Positions 1 to 9,258 of a DNA stretch of 64,000 nt are shown piece after piece (positions within the stretch are counted from its first letter, which is position 1; the number at the start of each line of letters is the position of its first letter). The DNA comes from an uncultured Ignavibacteriota bacterium (GTDB lineage: Bacteria; Bacteroidota; Ignavibacteria; UBA10030; UBA8401), in NCBI GenBank assembly GCA_903861125.1, contig CAIOTF010000039.1:176337-240336 (forward strand). The letters run 5' to 3'. The notes beneath the pieces are model-generated. The model saw only the letters and a program-made list of their open reading frames with translations, did not search any database and was not told the DNA's origin. A program made the translations under genes and the position numbers.

Positions 1-1
1 T

Positions 2-1120
2 TATGGCGAATATTATGTGCTGATCTTGCTTGCCACGATCGGGATGGTGATGCTTGCATCATCGGCCGATCTGATCACGGCATTTCTTGGCATTGAAATG
101 ATGTCCGTATCGTTCTACGTTCTTGCAGGATATTTCCGCGGCAAACTTTCTTCCAACGAATCGGCATTAAAATATTTTCTACTTGGAGCATTTGCTACAG
201 GATTTTTGTTGTATGGTATCGCTCTGATTTATGGAACAACCGGTACCACAAATTTGCTCCGCATCGTAACAATGTATCCTCAGCCTTTTAACGATCCTCT
301 TCATATCATTGGTTGGGGATTGATCCTGATCGGATTCGGTTTCAAAGTTGCTGCCGTTCCGTTTCACATGTGGGTGCCCGATGTGTATGAAGGCGCTCCG
401 ACACCTGTCACGGCATTCATGTCCACCGGTGGGAAGGCTGCTGCGTTCTCAGTTTTTCTTATGACATTTTCTGTTCCAATGTCGATGAGAGATGAACGGT
501 TGATGACGGTGCTGGCAGTGCTTGCCGCAGCCTCAATGCTGCTGGGGAACTGGTTTGGTCTTTCGCAGACAAATTTGAAAAGAATGCTGGCCTATTCTAG
601 CATCGCACATGCAGGGTATATGATTATCGGTATCGCTTCGGCAACACCGATGGGACAGCAGGGTATCGCATTCTATCTTGTTTCCTACGCATTAACAAAC
701 CTTGGGGCATTTGGAATTATCGCAATGATGGAAAAGGAGAATGGCGGCAATCTGAATTATGAAGATTATGCCGGACTTGGAAAACGGAAACCGGCACTGG
801 CCGCTCTGCTCGCGATGTTTATGTTTTCACTCACGGGAATTCCGCCATTCGCAGGATTTATAGGCAAGTATTATCTGTTTGCAAGCGCGGTCCAATCCCA
901 TATGACCTGGCTTGCCATTTTCGGTGTAATAACGAGTCTGTTCTCAACATATTATTATTTGCGGATTATTGTCTATATGTATTTCAAAGAAGCGACGAAC
1001 CATGAAGAAATTAAGCTGCCCGGATTGACATTCGCAACTGTGATACTGTGCGGAGCAGGTATCGTGCTCTTCGGTATTGTCCCGTCGCTGATTTTTGATC
1101 TAATGAAATCTATCTTTTAA
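2..1120 (+). CDS. nuoN: NADH-quinone oxidoreductase subunit N (5' truncated by window edge)
   Basis: Frame stays open to the window start (YGEYYVLILLATIGMVMLASSADLITAFLGIEMMSVSFYVLAGY); KVAAVPFHMWVPDVYEGAPTPVTAFMS and ALLAMFMFSLTGIPPFAGFIGKYYLF are typical NuoN motifs. Confidence 0.95.
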   Translation, partial: YGEYYVLILLATIGMVMLASSADLITAFLGIEMMSVSFYVLAGYFRGKLSSNESALKYFLLGAFATGFLLYGIALIYGTTGTTNLLRIVTMYPQPFNDPLHIIGWGLILIGFGFKVAAVPFHMWVPDVYEGAPTPVTAFMSTGGKAAAFSVFLMTFSVPMSMRDERLMTVLAVLAAASMLLGNWFGLSQTNLKRMLAYSSIAHAGYMIIGIASATPMGQQGIAFYLVSYALTNLGAFGIIAMMEKENGGNLNYEDYAGLGKRKPALAALLAMFMFSLTGIPPFAGFIGKYYLFASAVQSHMTWLAIFGVITSLFSTYYYLRIIVYMYFKEATNHEEIKLPGLTFATVILCGAGIVLFGIVPSLIFDLMKSIF

Positions 1121-1125
1121 TTTTT

Positions 1126-1195
1126 GCAATCGGACTCCTCTGTTGAGTCCGGTTGCAACATAGTTATCAACCGTCCCCGGGACGGTTTTTTTATT
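1126..1195 (+). terminator. Tandem terminator hairpins after nuoN
   Basis: gcaatCGGACTCctctgttGAGTCCGgttgc (1126-1156), then CCGTCCCCGGGACGG followed by a T-rich tract (1171-1195). Confidence 0.75.
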
Positions 1196-1197
1196 TT

Positions 1198-2775
1198 ATG
1201 AAGTTCATTCTCACACCACAGCAAATGAAGAACGTTGACGAATTTGCAATCAAGACATTGCATATTCCGTCGCTTCGTTTAATGGAGAAAGCCGGTGAAG
1301 CGGTTGTGAATGAAACAATAACGCGGATTCGCGCTGTAAAGTATCCGAACACAAAACGAGTATCATCTGCTGGAGTGATCACGGCAATAGTTCTTTGCGG
1401 AAAAGGAAACAATGGTGGAGATGGTTTTGTTATTGCACGATTGCTTGCCAAAAAAAAATATGCTGTAACAGTTGTCCTGATTGAGAGAGACAAATCATTG
1501 AGCAGTGAAGCTTTGATGCAGTATAAGAGAATTTGTGCCGGGGATATTACAGGAATTGATATTGTGAGCACTGAAAAATATCTCCATCGTAAAGGCAAAA
1601 AGGCCGATGTGATCATCGATGCAATGCTGGGAATATCTTTTCAGGGTGAATTGAAGGGAAAATATCTTAAAGCGGTGGAATGGTGCAATAAACAGACAGC
1701 GTTAAAAATAGCTGTTGATATCCCGACAGGATTGAATGGCGAAACTGGTGAAGTTCTGTCGGAAGCCTTTTGCGCTGATGCAACGGTCACGATGTCCAAT
1801 CCAAAACCCGGATTCTATTGCGGGCGGGCGAAAGAATATACCGGCGAGGTTATCGTTGCGGATATCGGTATTCCTTCCAGAGCGATACGCAAAACGAAAA
1901 GAATGCTTGTTGAAAAGAGTGATGTGCAGAAAATATTTCCGCGAAGGGCAAGCAACAGCCACAAACATTCCGTAGGAAAAATATTCGTGCTTGCCGGATC
2001 AAAAAGTATGATGGGAGCGGCTTGGCTCTGCAGCCAATCTGCGATGCGGAGCGGTGCCGGTCAAGTGATCCTTGGAATTCCCGAGACAGAATATCCGGTG
2101 ATCGCCAAGCGGTCCATTGAAGTGATGCCTCTCGGGCTGCCTAGTACACCGGAGGGAAGTATTTCCTCTGATGCAAAGGGTGAGATCGGGAAACGGATAA
2201 GTTGGTCAACGGTTGTACTTATTGGATGCGGAATGTCGCGCAATGTAGAGACGCAGGAAGTGATACGTGAAGTGATCCGAACATGCAGCAGAACGCTGGT
2301 GATCGATGCCGACGGATTGAATGCACTGATCGGACATCGTGAGATTCTGAAAAAAAGAATAGCAAAACATGTTATCCTTACTCCGCATATGGGAGAGTTT
2401 TCACGTTTGACCGGACTTCCGGCGGATGAGATCGAAAAGAACCGATATTCCATTGCATCGGATTTTGCTGCTGAATATAATGTCACGCTAATACTTAAAG
2501 GGGCTCCTTCAATCATTGCTGATAATAAAGGAAACATATTCGTGAATCCGACCGGCAATCCCGGTATGTCTACCGCCGGGAGCGGTGATGTTCTGGCGGG
2601 GATCGTCGCTGCATTCGTCGGACAGGGAAATTCCGCAGTTGATGCTTCTGTTAACGGTGTATATCTACACGGGAGAGCAGGGGATATTGCTGCAGAAAAG
2701 ATCGGACAGCACGGTATGATTGCAAGCGATATTATCAAATATCTGCCGACAGCAATTCGTGAGGTAGTGAAATAA
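1198..2775 (+). CDS. nnr: Bifunctional NAD(P)H-hydrate epimerase / ADP-dependent NAD(P)H-hydrate dehydratase
   Basis: MKFILTPQQMKNVDEFAI..., GKGNNGGDGFVIARLL (YjeF_N) and NPTGNPGMSTAGSGDVLAGIVAA (dehydratase). Start moved to 1198 because the ORF-track start at 1153 lies inside terminator hairpins. Confidence 0.93.
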   Translation: MKFILTPQQMKNVDEFAIKTLHIPSLRLMEKAGEAVVNETITRIRAVKYPNTKRVSSAGVITAIVLCGKGNNGGDGFVIARLLAKKKYAVTVVLIERDKSLSSEALMQYKRICAGDITGIDIVSTEKYLHRKGKKADVIIDAMLGISFQGELKGKYLKAVEWCNKQTALKIAVDIPTGLNGETGEVLSEAFCADATVTMSNPKPGFYCGRAKEYTGEVIVADIGIPSRAIRKTKRMLVEKSDVQKIFPRRASNSHKHSVGKIFVLAGSKSMMGAAWLCSQSAMRSGAGQVILGIPETEYPVIAKRSIEVMPLGLPSTPEGSISSDAKGEIGKRISWSTVVLIGCGMSRNVETQEVIREVIRTCSRTLVIDADGLNALIGHREILKKRIAKHVILTPHMGEFSRLTGLPADEIEKNRYSIASDFAAEYNVTLILKGAPSIIADNKGNIFVNPTGNPGMSTAGSGDVLAGIVAAFVGQGNSAVDASVNGVYLHGRAGDIAAEKIGQHGMIASDIIKYLPTAIREVVK

Positions 2776-3164
2776 TGAATTTGCAGCAGAGAGTAATTTC
2801 ATTTATACAGTTTCAACTGCCGGCCGCTGCATGGTGTTTTTTTATCTATGTGGCTTCCTCAATTCCGCAGTCAAAACTTCCCGAATTGGTAACGTATTCA
2901 GATAAGGTCGTTCACGCCGGTGTGTTCGGTATTTTATGCTGGCTTCTTCATGTTGCCTTGTCTCACCAGGGAAATTATACATTAAAGCGTCATGGACTGA
3001 TGATCGCTGTTGTCTTTGTTTTTCTGTATGGTGTTTCCGACGAGTATCATCAATTGTTTACACCGGGCCGTTCTTCCGATCCCTATGATGTGTTAGCAGA
3101 TGTTTCCGGAGGAGTGATCTATGTAATGGCCGCCCTGCGTTTTAAGTTCTATCGCGATGAATAA
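2775..3164 (+). CDS. VanZ-like family membrane protein
   Basis: SDKVVHAGVFGILCWLL ... YGVSDEYHQLFTPGRSSDPYDVLADVSGG, the VanZ-like signature. Confidence 0.88.
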   Translation: MNLQQRVISFIQFQLPAAAWCFFIYVASSIPQSKLPELVTYSDKVVHAGVFGILCWLLHVALSHQGNYTLKRHGLMIAVVFVFLYGVSDEYHQLFTPGRSSDPYDVLADVSGGVIYVMAALRFKFYRDE

Positions 3165-4392
3165 CACTCTGCAGCGTTTTCTTTCGGTGCGGACTTTCCG
3201 CTCTCTGCGGCATCCATCATACCGTCTGTTCTTTACCGGGCAGGTCCTGTCACTTGTCGGTACATGGATGCAGTCAATGGCACAGGCATGGTTGGTCTAT
3301 CAGTTAACATATTCTTCTGTGTGGCTCGGGGTTATCGGATTTTTAAATACAATACCAATGCTTCTTTTTGCGTTGTACGGCGGTTCGATTGCCGACCGAT
3401 TCTCGAAACACAGGATCATTCTTGTTACACAAAGTCTATCACTGGTTCAAGCTGTAATACTTTCAACGGTCGTGTTCCTTAATATCGTTACGGTTGAAAT
3501 GGTTTGCGTGTTGGCCTTTACTTTAGGTACGATCAACGCTTTCGATGTGCCTGCGCGTCAGTCATTTGTTGTGGAATTGGTAGGGAAAGAGAATCTTGCC
3601 AATGCTATCGCGCTGAATTCTGCGTCATTCAACGCTGCGAGGATTATCGGACCTGCTATCGGCGGTGTGGTCATCGGCGCAGTTGGTGTTGCCTGGTGTT
3701 TTTTCTTTAACGCGGTCTCATTCTTTGCAGTGATTATTGTGCTGCTGAAATTGAAACTGGAAACCAAACCTGTTCTTGTCAAAGAAAAGCAGAGTATCAT
3801 TTCCGGACTGCGTGAAAGCATAAAATACGTTCGTTCAGACCTCTCAATGATGGCAGTGTTGACTCTCGTTGCAGTCATTACAGTATTTGGTTGGTCTTAT
3901 ACAGTGCTGCTGCCTATTTTTGCGGACAGGATATTGAATATTGGGGCCGTTGGTCTTGGCAATCTGATGATGTCATTTGGTATCGGTGCATTTATCAGTG
4001 CTATTATCGTTGCAAGCACGGAAGGAAACATTAGGCCGAGCAGTTTCATATATACCGGTATTGCATTATTTGTGGTCGGTGTTTCTATGTTTGCATCATC
4101 CACCAACGTTGCCGTGTCGATATACAGTTTAGTGTTCGTCGGAATGGGTCTGATCATGTTCATTTCAACGGCAAACGCTTCAATTCAACTCGGTGCACCT
4201 GATGCGATGCGTGGCAGAGTTATGGGGCTCTATTTGCTTATTTTTCAAGGACTGGCGCCATTCGGACACTTAGGGATGGGTTGGGTAGCTAATGTAATTG
4301 GAGCGCGTCCCGCGGTTGTGACCGGTGCAGCGATCTGCGGAGTGAGTGCAATTGTTATGCGTATCTTCATGAATTCAAAACGGAATAAATAA
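3157..4392 (+). CDS. MFS transporter (enterobactin exporter-like DHA3 type)
   Basis: RHPSYRLFFTGQVLSLVGTWMQSMAQAWLVYQLT..., multiple TM segments; 8-nt overlap with the upstream gene. Confidence 0.88.
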   Translation: MNNTLQRFLSVRTFRSLRHPSYRLFFTGQVLSLVGTWMQSMAQAWLVYQLTYSSVWLGVIGFLNTIPMLLFALYGGSIADRFSKHRIILVTQSLSLVQAVILSTVVFLNIVTVEMVCVLAFTLGTINAFDVPARQSFVVELVGKENLANAIALNSASFNAARIIGPAIGGVVIGAVGVAWCFFFNAVSFFAVIIVLLKLKLETKPVLVKEKQSIISGLRESIKYVRSDLSMMAVLTLVAVITVFGWSYTVLLPIFADRILNIGAVGLGNLMMSFGIGAFISAIIVASTEGNIRPSSFIYTGIALFVVGVSMFASSTNVAVSIYSLVFVGMGLIMFISTANASIQLGAPDAMRGRVMGLYLLIFQGLAPFGHLGMGWVANVIGARPAVVTGAAICGVSAIVMRIFMNSKRNK

Positions 4393-4407
4393 TCGTAAGG
4401 AATAACC

Positions 4408-6372
4408 ATGCTAAAGCAATGCTTCATTATTTTCGTCTTCTGTTCACTCTATGCTTTCGGCCAGACCTCGGGCGACCAGATCGCATTCAAAAAAGCAATG
4501 TCTGCTCCAACGGATTCTGCTCGGCTTGAGGAGATCAACAAATTCATCGCGGAAAATCCGACGAGCAATTTACTACCCAATGCCTATGCCGTAAAGTTTC
4601 AGATATACGCCAACATGAAGAATGACAGCGGTGCGTATTTCTCAGTGAAAAAATATCTTTCAATTCTGGACCAATCCCAGCTCGTACCGGCATTGAATGC
4701 GGTTGCTTTCGAATTTGCACAGCGGATGCTGTTTATCGATTCGGCTGCGGTGATGATCGATTCCGCGATCACACTGTATAAAAAAGAAGAACCGGTGTTA
4801 CTGAACACGAAAGGGTTGATCCTGTTCCGGTTGAAGAGATACAGCGAAGCATTGAAGACGCAGGAACGGGCAGTTGCGCTGCTTCCTGAAAACGCGAAGA
4901 TCGATTCACGTTATGTCTCACTCTTCGTTCAATTGGGATTCATACAGTTCGAATCCGGTTTATCTCTGCAGGGTATGCAAAAGATTATTTTGGGAAATCT
5001 TGTTCTGCCGCGGGAGGGACTGCCCGTCGACAAGGTCGATTCGTTATTGGCAACGAAGAATATTGATGCTAAGAATATTTCACTGATCCGTGACAGTTTA
5101 TACCGTTCCGCAATTTCCGAATTTCTAAAATTCTCATCCGACAGCGCGTTCGCAAAAAGCAGACTTGCCGTCAGTCTCGCACTTAATAACATCTTTCCGG
5201 AATTGGCACTGCAGTATGGAAAGGAAGCATACGCTGCTGCACGATCACGCACAATTGAAGAACGCTCCGGCGCATCCGCGTCGCTCGGACTGACCAATTA
5301 CCATCTTCAACGGTATCAGGATGCGGAACGGTATCTTTCTGAAGCGGCTATATATGCACCACCGAATGAAACAGAGATATTTATGACATTGGGACGGGTA
5401 AAAGAATTGCTCGGGAAAAAGAAGGAGGCATTCGATGCATATCTTTCCGGCGCGATGGGTTCAAACAATACTTCGGTGTACGACAAATTGATTGAATTGA
5501 AGAATGAACTGTTTCCGACGATCAGCTTGGATTCCATCATTGTGGCCCGGCAGGCCGCCGCACTGCAATTTACACCGGAAGAATATCAGCGGACAAAACA
5601 GGTTCTAAAAAATAATGAATTCCCGCGGATCGTTCTTGCAGAATTGTTTACTGGTTCAGAGTGCCGTCCATGCCAGGCCGCCGATGTCGCATTCGATTAT
5701 TTGATCGATCGCTTTAAGACGTCGTCGCTTGCAATTCTGGAATACCACCAGCATATTCCTCTTCCCGATCCGCTCGTAAATGCGGATACTGAAAAAAGAG
5801 CAAAATATTACGGAATCAGCAGTACGCCGACAGCAGTATTTAACGGTCGGACTGTGATCACATCAGGCGGCAGCCGAGTGATGGCGAAAAATAAATTTTT
5901 CCTGTATGCGGATATCATTGAAAAGGAGATCCAAAAACCGGCATCGGTTACTGTTGCTCTTACGGCGTCGCTAAAAAATAATATCGTCACGGTAAAAGCC
6001 AAAGCACTTTCAACGGAAAAAAATATTAATCTGAAGGTGCGCATTGCACTTGTTGAAGACGAGGTCCAATACAAAGGCAGTAATGGAATTGAGCGTCATA
6101 AATTTGTTGTGAGAAAGATGATAAAATCGGTGGAAGGATATTCTTTCCCCAAGGATGGTAAATTGACGGTAAGCCAAACCGTGAATCTGCAATTGCTGAA
6201 GACGGAATTGGAAGCATATTATGAAAAAACGAAAGATCGTTTTTCAAAACTCGGAACTTCGCTGAAAGAGAAGAAGACGCATATCGATCCGAATCGACTT
6301 GCCGTAGTTCTTTTTGTGCAGGATGATGCAACACGGGAAATTCTTCAGGCAACGACTGTGAAAGTGGAGTAA
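4408..6372 (+). CDS. TPR-containing secreted protein with a thioredoxin-like (CRPC) / Omp28-like C-terminal half
   Basis: Signal peptide MLKQCFIIFVFCSLYAFGQ; TPR-like helices; VLAELFTGSECRPCQAADVAFDYLIDRF ... YYGISSTPTAVFNG. Confidence 0.7.
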   Translation: MLKQCFIIFVFCSLYAFGQTSGDQIAFKKAMSAPTDSARLEEINKFIAENPTSNLLPNAYAVKFQIYANMKNDSGAYFSVKKYLSILDQSQLVPALNAVAFEFAQRMLFIDSAAVMIDSAITLYKKEEPVLLNTKGLILFRLKRYSEALKTQERAVALLPENAKIDSRYVSLFVQLGFIQFESGLSLQGMQKIILGNLVLPREGLPVDKVDSLLATKNIDAKNISLIRDSLYRSAISEFLKFSSDSAFAKSRLAVSLALNNIFPELALQYGKEAYAAARSRTIEERSGASASLGLTNYHLQRYQDAERYLSEAAIYAPPNETEIFMTLGRVKELLGKKKEAFDAYLSGAMGSNNTSVYDKLIELKNELFPTISLDSIIVARQAAALQFTPEEYQRTKQVLKNNEFPRIVLAELFTGSECRPCQAADVAFDYLIDRFKTSSLAILEYHQHIPLPDPLVNADTEKRAKYYGISSTPTAVFNGRTVITSGGSRVMAKNKFFLYADIIEKEIQKPASVTVALTASLKNNIVTVKAKALSTEKNINLKVRIALVEDEVQYKGSNGIERHKFVVRKMIKSVEGYSFPKDGKLTVSQTVNLQLLKTELEAYYEKTKDRFSKLGTSLKEKKTHIDPNRLAVVLFVQDDATREILQATTVKVE

Positions 6373-6403
6373 CAGTCTTTCGTACGATCGATCCGGCAAC
6401 TGT

Positions 6404-8221
6404 ATGACAATACTCGGAATATCAGCATTCTATCACGACTCGGCCGCGTGTATCGTCCGCGATGGTGTAATCATTGCCGCTGCACAGGAAGAGCGCTTCT
6501 CACGGAAAAAACATGATGAACGGTTTCCGCATCATGCTGTCCGTTATTGCCTTCAGGAAGCGAAGTGCACTGTTGCTGATTTGGATGCTGTTATTTTTTA
6601 CGACAAACCGTTCTTGAAATTCAACCGTCTTCTTGAAACATATCTGGAAAGTGCACCAAAAGGATTCCGGTCATTTATTCATGCAGTTCCGGTCTGGCTG
6701 AAAGAAAAACTTTGGCTTTCCGACGTGATCGCAGAGGAATTGAATTTCGAAGGGAAGATACTATTTACGGAACACCATGAAGCGCACGCTGCATCAGCTT
6801 TTTTCCCCTCGCCGTTTGAACGTGCCGCCATCGTTACGGTTGATGGTGTCGGCGAATATGCAACAACGTCACTATCCGTAGGTGTGAACAACAACATTAC
6901 GATCCTGGCGGAGCAGCATTTTCCGCATTCGTTGGGATTGTTATACTCTTCTTTTACGTATTTTACCGGATTTAAGGTCAATTCAGGCGAATATAAGCTG
7001 ATGGGATTGGCCCCATACGGAGAACCCAAGTATGTTCAGACGATCTATGAACATTTGGTCGATCTGCGCGAGGATGGGTCATTTGCCATGAATATGGAAT
7101 ATTTCAATTATTCCTCAGGATTGACGATGACCAATGATAGATTTGCATCGCTTTTTGATGCTACTCCGCGAATGCCTGAATCTCCGCTAACTCAGCGGGA
7201 AATGGATATAGCCGCATCCATACAGGTTGTTACGGAAGAGATAATGCTGAAAATAGTCAGGCATGCAAAGAATATTACAGGAGAAAAAAATCTCTGTCTT
7301 GCCGGCGGCGTAGCATTAAACTGCGTTGCAAACGGCAAAATTCTCCGATCCAATATTTTTGATTCAGTCTGGATTCAGCCGGCGGCCGGTGATGCGGGCG
7401 GAGCTTTGGGTGCAGCACTGATCGGAACCTATCACTATTATAAGAAAGAACGGAACGCTGCGAAGGGTGATTCGCAAAGCGGTTCATACCTCGGCTCATC
7501 CTACAGCGATGAGATCATCGGAACATTTTTAAAGGAAAAAAACATTCCGCATTTTTATGTTCCGGATTTTGAGGGCGTGTGCGGACAAGTATCAGCATTG
7601 ATCGCCGATGAGAATGTTGTCGGATGGTTTCAGGGAAGAATGGAGTTCGGTCCACGCGCGCTGGGGAACCGCTCCATACTTGGCGATGCACGTTCTCATC
7701 AGATGCAAAAGAAAATGAATCTCAAGATCAAGTATCGCGAAAGTTTTCGTCCTTTTGCGCCGGCAATTCTCGCTGAACATGTTTCCGAATGGTTCGATAT
7801 TAACTGTGAGAGTCCGTATATGCTGCTGGTAGCCGATGTCGCTAAAGACAAACAACAGCCGATGACCGAAGAGCAAAAACAATTATGGGGAATTGCCAGA
7901 CTGAATATCGCACGCTCGCAGATTCCGGCTGTAACACATGTGGATTATTCGGCAAGGATTCAAACCGTACACCGCGAAACAAATCCGCGCTTTCATCAGC
8001 TGATCACTGCATTCTATAATCGAACTACATGTCCGGTGATCGTGAATACATCGTTCAATGTAAGAGGAGAACCGATCGTTGAGTCGCCTGATGATGCGTA
8101 CCGTTGTTTCATGCGTACGGAAATGGATGTGCTGGTGTTGGGGAATTATATTCTGATGAAAAGCGCTCAGCCTGCATACGAAGAAAAGGATGATTGGAGG
8201 AAAAAATATGAATTGGATTGA
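6404..8221 (+). CDS. Carbamoyltransferase (NodU/CmcH/SxtI family)
   Basis: MTILGISAFYHDSAACIVRDGVIIAAAQEERFSRKKHD, EHHEAHAASAFFPSPF, GWFQGRMEFGPRALGNRSILGDAR. Confidence 0.95.
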   Translation: MTILGISAFYHDSAACIVRDGVIIAAAQEERFSRKKHDERFPHHAVRYCLQEAKCTVADLDAVIFYDKPFLKFNRLLETYLESAPKGFRSFIHAVPVWLKEKLWLSDVIAEELNFEGKILFTEHHEAHAASAFFPSPFERAAIVTVDGVGEYATTSLSVGVNNNITILAEQHFPHSLGLLYSSFTYFTGFKVNSGEYKLMGLAPYGEPKYVQTIYEHLVDLREDGSFAMNMEYFNYSSGLTMTNDRFASLFDATPRMPESPLTQREMDIAASIQVVTEEIMLKIVRHAKNITGEKNLCLAGGVALNCVANGKILRSNIFDSVWIQPAAGDAGGALGAALIGTYHYYKKERNAAKGDSQSGSYLGSSYSDEIIGTFLKEKNIPHFYVPDFEGVCGQVSALIADENVVGWFQGRMEFGPRALGNRSILGDARSHQMQKKMNLKIKYRESFRPFAPAILAEHVSEWFDINCESPYMLLVADVAKDKQQPMTEEQKQLWGIARLNIARSQIPAVTHVDYSARIQTVHRETNPRFHQLITAFYNRTTCPVIVNTSFNVRGEPIVESPDDAYRCFMRTEMDVLVLGNYILMKSAQPAYEEKDDWRKKYELD

Positions 8222-8639
8222 TGAGATTACCGGAGAGATTTCGGCGATTCGGTCTTCAGCGAAAGAACTGAAGAAATTCGGACTGACCGTTGGTAGTGTA
8301 TTTTCTGTTATGGGCATCACAGCACGATGGGTGTTAATGTGGAATACGGAATTATCGTACGCATTGTTATCCATCGGCGTTGTTCTTATGATCGGCGGAT
8401 TTATCGCTCCAAATGTCTTGCATCGCACGTACCGTTATTGGATGAGCTTTGCCATTGTCATTGGGTCGGTCGTTTCAAGGATACTATTATGTGTTATATT
8501 TTTTATCTTCGTGACTCCCATAGCCTTCATTGCAAAAGTAAGCGGAAAAAAATTCTCTCGTCCATTTAAGGATCAACCATCGTCATATTGGATCTTACGC
8601 GATCAGCAAAAGAAGGTCAACTATGAACGGATGTCGTAA
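8208..8639 (+). CDS. SxtJ-like membrane protein
   Basis: MNWIDEITGEISAIRSSAKELKKFGLTVGSVFSVMG...; ggagg SD just upstream of ATG 8208; immediately follows the carbamoyltransferase; ends WILRDQQKKVNYERMS. Confidence 0.82.
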   Translation: MNWIDEITGEISAIRSSAKELKKFGLTVGSVFSVMGITARWVLMWNTELSYALLSIGVVLMIGGFIAPNVLHRTYRYWMSFAIVIGSVVSRILLCVIFFIFVTPIAFIAKVSGKKFSRPFKDQPSSYWILRDQQKKVNYERMS

Positions 8640-8651
8640 AAAAGGAACCCA

Positions 8652-8810
8652 ATGGCAAAATTGAAAATCTTAGCAGAATATGTCTCCTTCCTTAAAGAAA
8701 ATAAAAAATGGTGGATTTTTCCCATTGTTATCGTGTTGGTACTGTTCGGATTGCTGATCGTTCTAACAAAAGGAAGTGCGCTTGCACCATTTATTTATAC
8801 AATATTTTAA
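8652..8810 (+). CDS. DUF5989 / SxtK-like small membrane protein (52 aa), not in the ORF track
   Basis: Read directly: MAKLKILAEYVSFLKENKKWWIFPIVIVLVLFGLLIVLTKGSALAPFIYTIF*. KKWW plus one TM plus GSALAPFIYTLF-like ending is the DUF5989 pattern. Confidence 0.85.
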   Translation: MAKLKILAEYVSFLKENKKWWIFPIVIVLVLFGLLIVLTKGSALAPFIYTIF

Positions 8811-9258
8811 CAGCTACCGCTTTGATCCATAATGTTCATCGGGGGAGAGTACATTACAATGGACTACTTATGGTAGATGGTTTATTGATAAACAAACTTC
8901 TCCTTGTAATGAATTCAGAGCAGAATCATTTGAATACAATCTGCTAGATCCGACCATCTCAGTTATCGATACAAGACAAATTAGTCCTTTAGGTGTGCGG
9001 TGTTTAACTGTTCATAGTATAGCCCTCAAATAGATCATCCGGACATTGAATATTTTTTTGAAAAAAAAAGTGTCATTGAAATGCGATTCGCTTATTAAGA
9101 TTTGAGAGAAAAAAATTTAGTTGCGAAAACTTCTATTTAATAGTGAAAATAGGGAATAACTGAGGTAAAATTTTTCTTCATTACGACTATTGACTATGAA
9201 GTTTTATTGATCTAAGTTTCTGAAAGCCCTTCCATGGAACCCGAAAAATCAAAGGAAC

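Noticed and set aside
2061-2738. 225-aa minus-strand ORF antisense to nnr
   Set aside because: No recognisable motifs and fully antisense to a well-supported gene; its composition looks like a shadow ORF.
7883-8428. 181-aa minus-strand ORF spanning the carbamoyltransferase/SxtJ junction
   Set aside because: Antisense to two strongly supported genes; no domain signal.
8708-8947. 79-aa plus ORF from the ORF track
   Set aside because: Overlaps the better supported DUF5989 gene in another frame, then runs through inverted-repeat-rich non-coding DNA.
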